A DNA stretch of 8,838 nucleotides from an uncultured Coriobacteriaceae bacterium (GTDB lineage: Bacteria > Actinomycetota > Coriobacteriia > Coriobacteriales > Eggerthellaceae), in NCBI GenBank assembly GCA_900552365.1, contig URZP01000057.1, positions 1 through 8,838 on the forward strand, written 5' to 3'. How positions within the stretch are numbered: the stretch's first letter is position 1; every line of letters begins with the position of its first letter. Both the position numbers and the translations under genes were made by a program. The notes beneath the pieces are model-generated. The model saw nothing but the letters and a program-made list of their open reading frames with translations. It had not been told where the DNA came from and searched no databases. Below are positions 7,048 to 8,838 of the stretch, in pieces.

Positions 7048-8373
7048 TTAGGACAGGGTCGGCCAATAATCGCCGTTCGCTTCGATCAGGTCGTCGAGGA
7101 TTTGGCGCGCGACGGTAGTCGAAGGGACGGTCTTGTTGATTGCGATGGCTTCGAGCGCCTTCTGGTAGGAATGCTCGTAATATGCGTCGACGGCGAGCTT
7201 CTCACTGGCATTCTGCTCTTCGATAAGACCCTTGTAAAAGGTGGGGATAGCAGACTGGCTGATGGGTTCGGGGCCCCAAGAGCGCAGGTAGGCGGGAACC
7301 TCGACCATGGCGTCGTCGGGCAGATTGGGGATGGCACCGTTATTCTCGACGATTACGAGATAACGTTCGCACTTGTTGTAGGCGATAGAGGCGGCTGCGT
7401 CGACGATAAAGTCGCCAAAGACCGTGAAGCTCTGTACGGGGCTCTTGTAATTGGCAGGATCTGCCAGGTACTTGTCGTGCTCGGCAAACATCTCCTTCTC
7501 GCGTCCGTTGATGACGTTGTCGGCGCGCGTCCAGTTGGGGTCCATGTCATCTGCCATGTCTTTGGAGTACAGGTAGTACTGCAGGTAGCTGTTGGGCAGA
7601 TACTCGGGATAGTCCTTCACAATCTTGACGTATTGACCCCAGGTGTGCATCCAGTCCTTGTCCTTGTGATGCTTGTCGCTCACGGCCATGCCGTGCTCGA
7701 GAATCATCTGACGGAGCTCCGGCAGACGATCGCGTCCCTGCTTGTCGTAGATTTTGGTAAACCAGCCAAAGTGATTGAGTCCAAAATACATGGGGTCGAT
7801 ATCGCGCCAGCTGGGAAGTCCGAGCATCTTAGAGTACGAGAGCAAGATAGCCGTGGGCATATCGCAGATGTTAAGGATATGGTCGTTGTTAAACTCGCGA
7901 CGTGTGGCCTCGGCGACAACTGCGGCGGGGTTGGAATAGTTGAGGATCCAGGCGTCTGGACTGTATTTCTTGGCGTAGCGTACGAGGTCGAAGACGCCGG
8001 GGATGGACCTGATGCCATAGGAGATCGAACCGCCGGCGCCGCAGGTTTCCTGTCCCACGCAACCGTACTTGAGAGGGATGCGCTCGTCCTGGCGACGCAT
8101 CTGAAGGCCACCCTGGCGGATTTGTGCGAAGACGAAGTCGACATCGGTGAATGCCTTTTCGGGATCGGTCGTCACGACAACTTCGATGTCAGGAGCTTCC
8201 TGCTCGATGAACTGCTTCATGATGTCGTAGACGAGATGCATGCGCTTCTCGTCGATGTCGTACAGGGCGAGTTTGCGCAGCGGCAATTCGTTTTTCTTCT
8301 GCAATAGGCTCTGGATGATGCCGGGAGTGTGGGTGCTGCCGGCGCCGGCGATTACAACTGCTTTCTTGTCCAT
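7048..8373 (-). CDS. GH4 family 6-phospho-alpha-glucosidase (module B)
   Basis: A 441-residue cytoplasmic enzyme that should hydrolyse 6-phospho-alpha-glucosides such as maltose 6-phosphate to glucose 6-phosphate and a free sugar, using NAD+ and a divalent metal. The NAD motif is GAGST at 10-14 (the module A copy has GGGST). Cys170-Asp171-Met172-Pro173 is the CDMP signature of the alpha-type 6-phospho-glucosidases. His201 lies in FGLNHFGW, and NSYLQYYL at 261-268 holds the probable catalytic tyrosine. Compared with GH4-A there is a one-residue insertion in the glycine loop near 112-119 (CGAGGSIS). Near 363-369 it reads LRSWGPEP where GH4-A has VGANGPQP. The ATG is supported by AAAGGGG eight bases upstream. 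It is the first gene of module B. Closest known types are MalH and GlvA, but I do not assign a symbol because substrate and cofactor metal are untested. Confidence 0.92.
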   Translation of the reverse strand: MDKKAVVIAGAGSTHTPGIIQSLLQKKNELPLRKLALYDIDEKRMHLVYDIMKQFIEQEAPDIEVVVTTDPEKAFTDVDFVFAQIRQGGLQMRRQDERIPLKYGCVGQETCGAGGSISYGIRSIPGVFDLVRYAKKYSPDAWILNYSNPAAVVAEATRREFNNDHILNICDMPTAILLSYSKMLGLPSWRDIDPMYFGLNHFGWFTKIYDKQGRDRLPELRQMILEHGMAVSDKHHKDKDWMHTWGQYVKIVKDYPEYLPNSYLQYYLYSKDMADDMDPNWTRADNVINGREKEMFAEHDKYLADPANYKSPVQSFTVFGDFIVDAAASIAYNKCERYLVIVENNGAIPNLPDDAMVEVPAYLRSWGPEPISQSAIPTFYKGLIEEQNASEKLAVDAYYEHSYQKALEAIAINKTVPSTTVARQILDDLIEANGDYWPTLS

Positions 8374-8403
8374 GTGGTAAACCCCTTTCGTGTGGATTGA
8401 CCA

Positions 8404-8418
8404 TTTCAGACTACGAAA
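8404..8418. promoter_or_regulatory. Operator-like site 1, TTTCAGACTACGAAA
   Basis: This 15-bp site has TTTC and GAAA ends seven bases apart. It matches a second site 38 bp away (8442-8456) at 13 of 15 positions; the consensus is TTTCAGAYTRCGAAA. It lies 30 bases upstream of the GH4-B start, between the candidate -10 and the ribosome binding site. Two such copies in the only control region of module B suggest binding by a dimeric regulator, most simply regulator B; that link is inference. Confidence 0.5.
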
Positions 8419-8430
8419 GCTTTACCTGCG

Positions 8431-8459
8431 ATTCTATCGATTTTCAGATTGCGAAAAAC
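8431..8459 (-). promoter_or_regulatory. Candidate promoter for module B (TAGAAT -10)
   Basis: Read on the minus strand, TAGAAT (8431-8436) matches five of six -10 consensus bases and would place the start of transcription roughly 50 bases before the GH4-B ATG. At 17-bp spacing the -35 hexamer is GTTTTT (8454-8459), a poor match, so the promoter would be weak or activator-dependent. The overlap with the dyad repeat adds some support. Confidence 0.35.
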
Positions 8460-8463
8460 GATA
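8435..8463. promoter_or_regulatory. Operator-like site 2 within a longer dyad over the module B promoter
   Basis: TTTCAGATTGCGAAA (8442-8456) is the second copy of the repeated 15-bp site. It is embedded in a larger inverted repeat whose 11-base arms (8435-8445 and 8453-8463) pair at all but one position around a 7-base loop. The dyad spans the region between the candidate -10 and -35 of module B, a position where a bound repressor would exclude RNA polymerase. The palindrome is directly visible; the regulatory role is inferred. Confidence 0.55.
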
Positions 8464-8573
8464 GCGATAATCTTAACAGGATGCGTTTTGCGTGGTTAAA
8501 TAGCGCCGGGAAAGATGTTGACTTGGGCGGCGGGCGACGTGTTGCATGGCTGCAGGAGCGAACGCCAGGCGGT

Positions 8574-8604
8574 CAAAAGATGGTGGGCGGTGCTGCGTCT
8601 TTTG
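8574..8604. repeat. Inverted repeat CAAAAGA/TCTTTTG between MFS gene and module B
   Basis: Seven-base arms (8574-8580 and 8598-8604) flank a 17-base GC-rich spacer, starting 13 bases after the stop of the transporter gene. The stem is AT-rich and no T-run follows on the minus strand, so it is a poor intrinsic terminator. I found no better terminator for the transporter gene. The rest of 8465-8573 shows no feature I can support. Confidence 0.25.
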
Positions 8605-8616
8605 GCTGCAATTGCG

Positions 8617-8838
8617 CTAACCGCGGCGGCGCTCCCAGCGAGCCAACTTAATCGTCACCAGCGTGAGCGCCCAGGCCACAAGCGAGAACGCAGCGCCCAC
8701 TGCGCCCACGTACGCAATGCCAATGCTGCTTACCACGGCGCCGCCCACTGCGGTGCCAAAAGAGATGCCGACGTTAAACGCCATGGGCTCAACCGAACTT
8801 GCGAGTACCATCGACTTGGGATGGCGGCTGCGTGCCAC
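8617..8838 (-). CDS. Major facilitator superfamily transporter, C-terminal fragment (N-terminus outside window)
   Basis: Only the last 73 or so residues are present; the gene runs off the right edge of the window, so the GTG at 8838 is not taken as its start. The fragment has a short basic cytoplasmic stretch (ARSRHPKS), an amphipathic segment SSVEPMAFNVGISFG, and two hydrophobic helices (roughly FNVGISFGTAVGGAVVSSIGI and the stretch from YVGAVG to LTLVTIKL). It ends in a basic tail, RWERRRG. The pattern AFNVGISFGTAVGG resembles helix 11 of AraJ/YdhP-type drug or sugar efflux proteins of the DHA1 group. Substrate cannot be judged from this end. It is transcribed towards module B but is separated by a 243-base gap holding the module B control sites, so it is probably a separate unit. 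Confidence 0.75.
   Translation of the reverse strand: MARSRHPKSMVLASSVEPMAFNVGISFGTAVGGAVVSSIGIAYVGAVGAAFSLVAWALTLVTIKLARWERRRG

Noticed and set aside
7036..8307. A 423-codon open frame antisense to GH4-B
   Set aside because: It is opposite a clear GH4 gene with conserved motifs, and its product shows no recognisable domain.
8397..8651. An 84-codon plus-strand frame in the module B upstream region
   Set aside because: It needs a TTG start, has no ribosome binding site, overlaps the end of the transporter gene and covers the operator-like repeats.

Overview
This window looks like a carbohydrate-utilisation locus from a fairly GC-rich Gram-positive gut bacterium. Purine-rich ribosome binding sites, MalX-like phosphotransferase (PTS) permeases without a fused EIIA, family GH4 phospho-glucosidases and RpiR regulators would suit a Coriobacteriia member such as Collinsella. 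That assignment is inferred from gene content and protein style, not from a search.

Layout: (1) at the left edge, on the minus strand, the N-terminal part of a low-molecular-weight protein-tyrosine phosphatase (1-293), cut by the window. (2) An RpiR/SIS regulator (354-1103, minus), divergent from module A. (3) Module A, plus strand: GH4 6-phospho-glucosidase (1402-2727), then a MalX-like PTS EIICB permease (2810-4372). A terminator-like hairpin lies between the two genes, and a strong intrinsic terminator (4401-4448) follows the second. (4) Module B, minus strand, transcribed towards module A: GH4 6-phospho-alpha-glucosidase (7048-8373), then a second MalX-like EIICB (5443-7023), then a second RpiR/SIS regulator (4565-5365). 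A perfect 12-bp hairpin separates the last two. (5) At the right edge, on the minus strand, the C-terminal end of a major facilitator superfamily transporter (8617-8838), cut by the window.

How the genes would work together: each EIICB takes up and phosphorylates an alpha-glucoside-type sugar using a phosphoryl group from an EIIA encoded elsewhere. The partner GH4 enzyme (NAD+ and divalent-metal dependent) then splits the 6-phospho-disaccharide into glucose 6-phosphate and a second sugar. Each RpiR regulator probably senses a sugar phosphate through its SIS domain and controls the adjacent module. The two modules are paralogous and face each other. They differ at diagnostic places: the active-site tetrapeptide is CDQP in GH4-A and CDMP in GH4-B, and the gene junctions and upstream regulatory repeats are unlike each other. 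This suggests two related sugars handled under separate control.

There is no rRNA, tRNA, CRISPR array, insertion sequence or phage gene that I can support. No intergenic gap exceeds 300 bases. The most useful novelties are the CDQP variant enzyme, a pair of near-identical 15-bp operator-like sites upstream of module B, and the two intra-operon hairpins.
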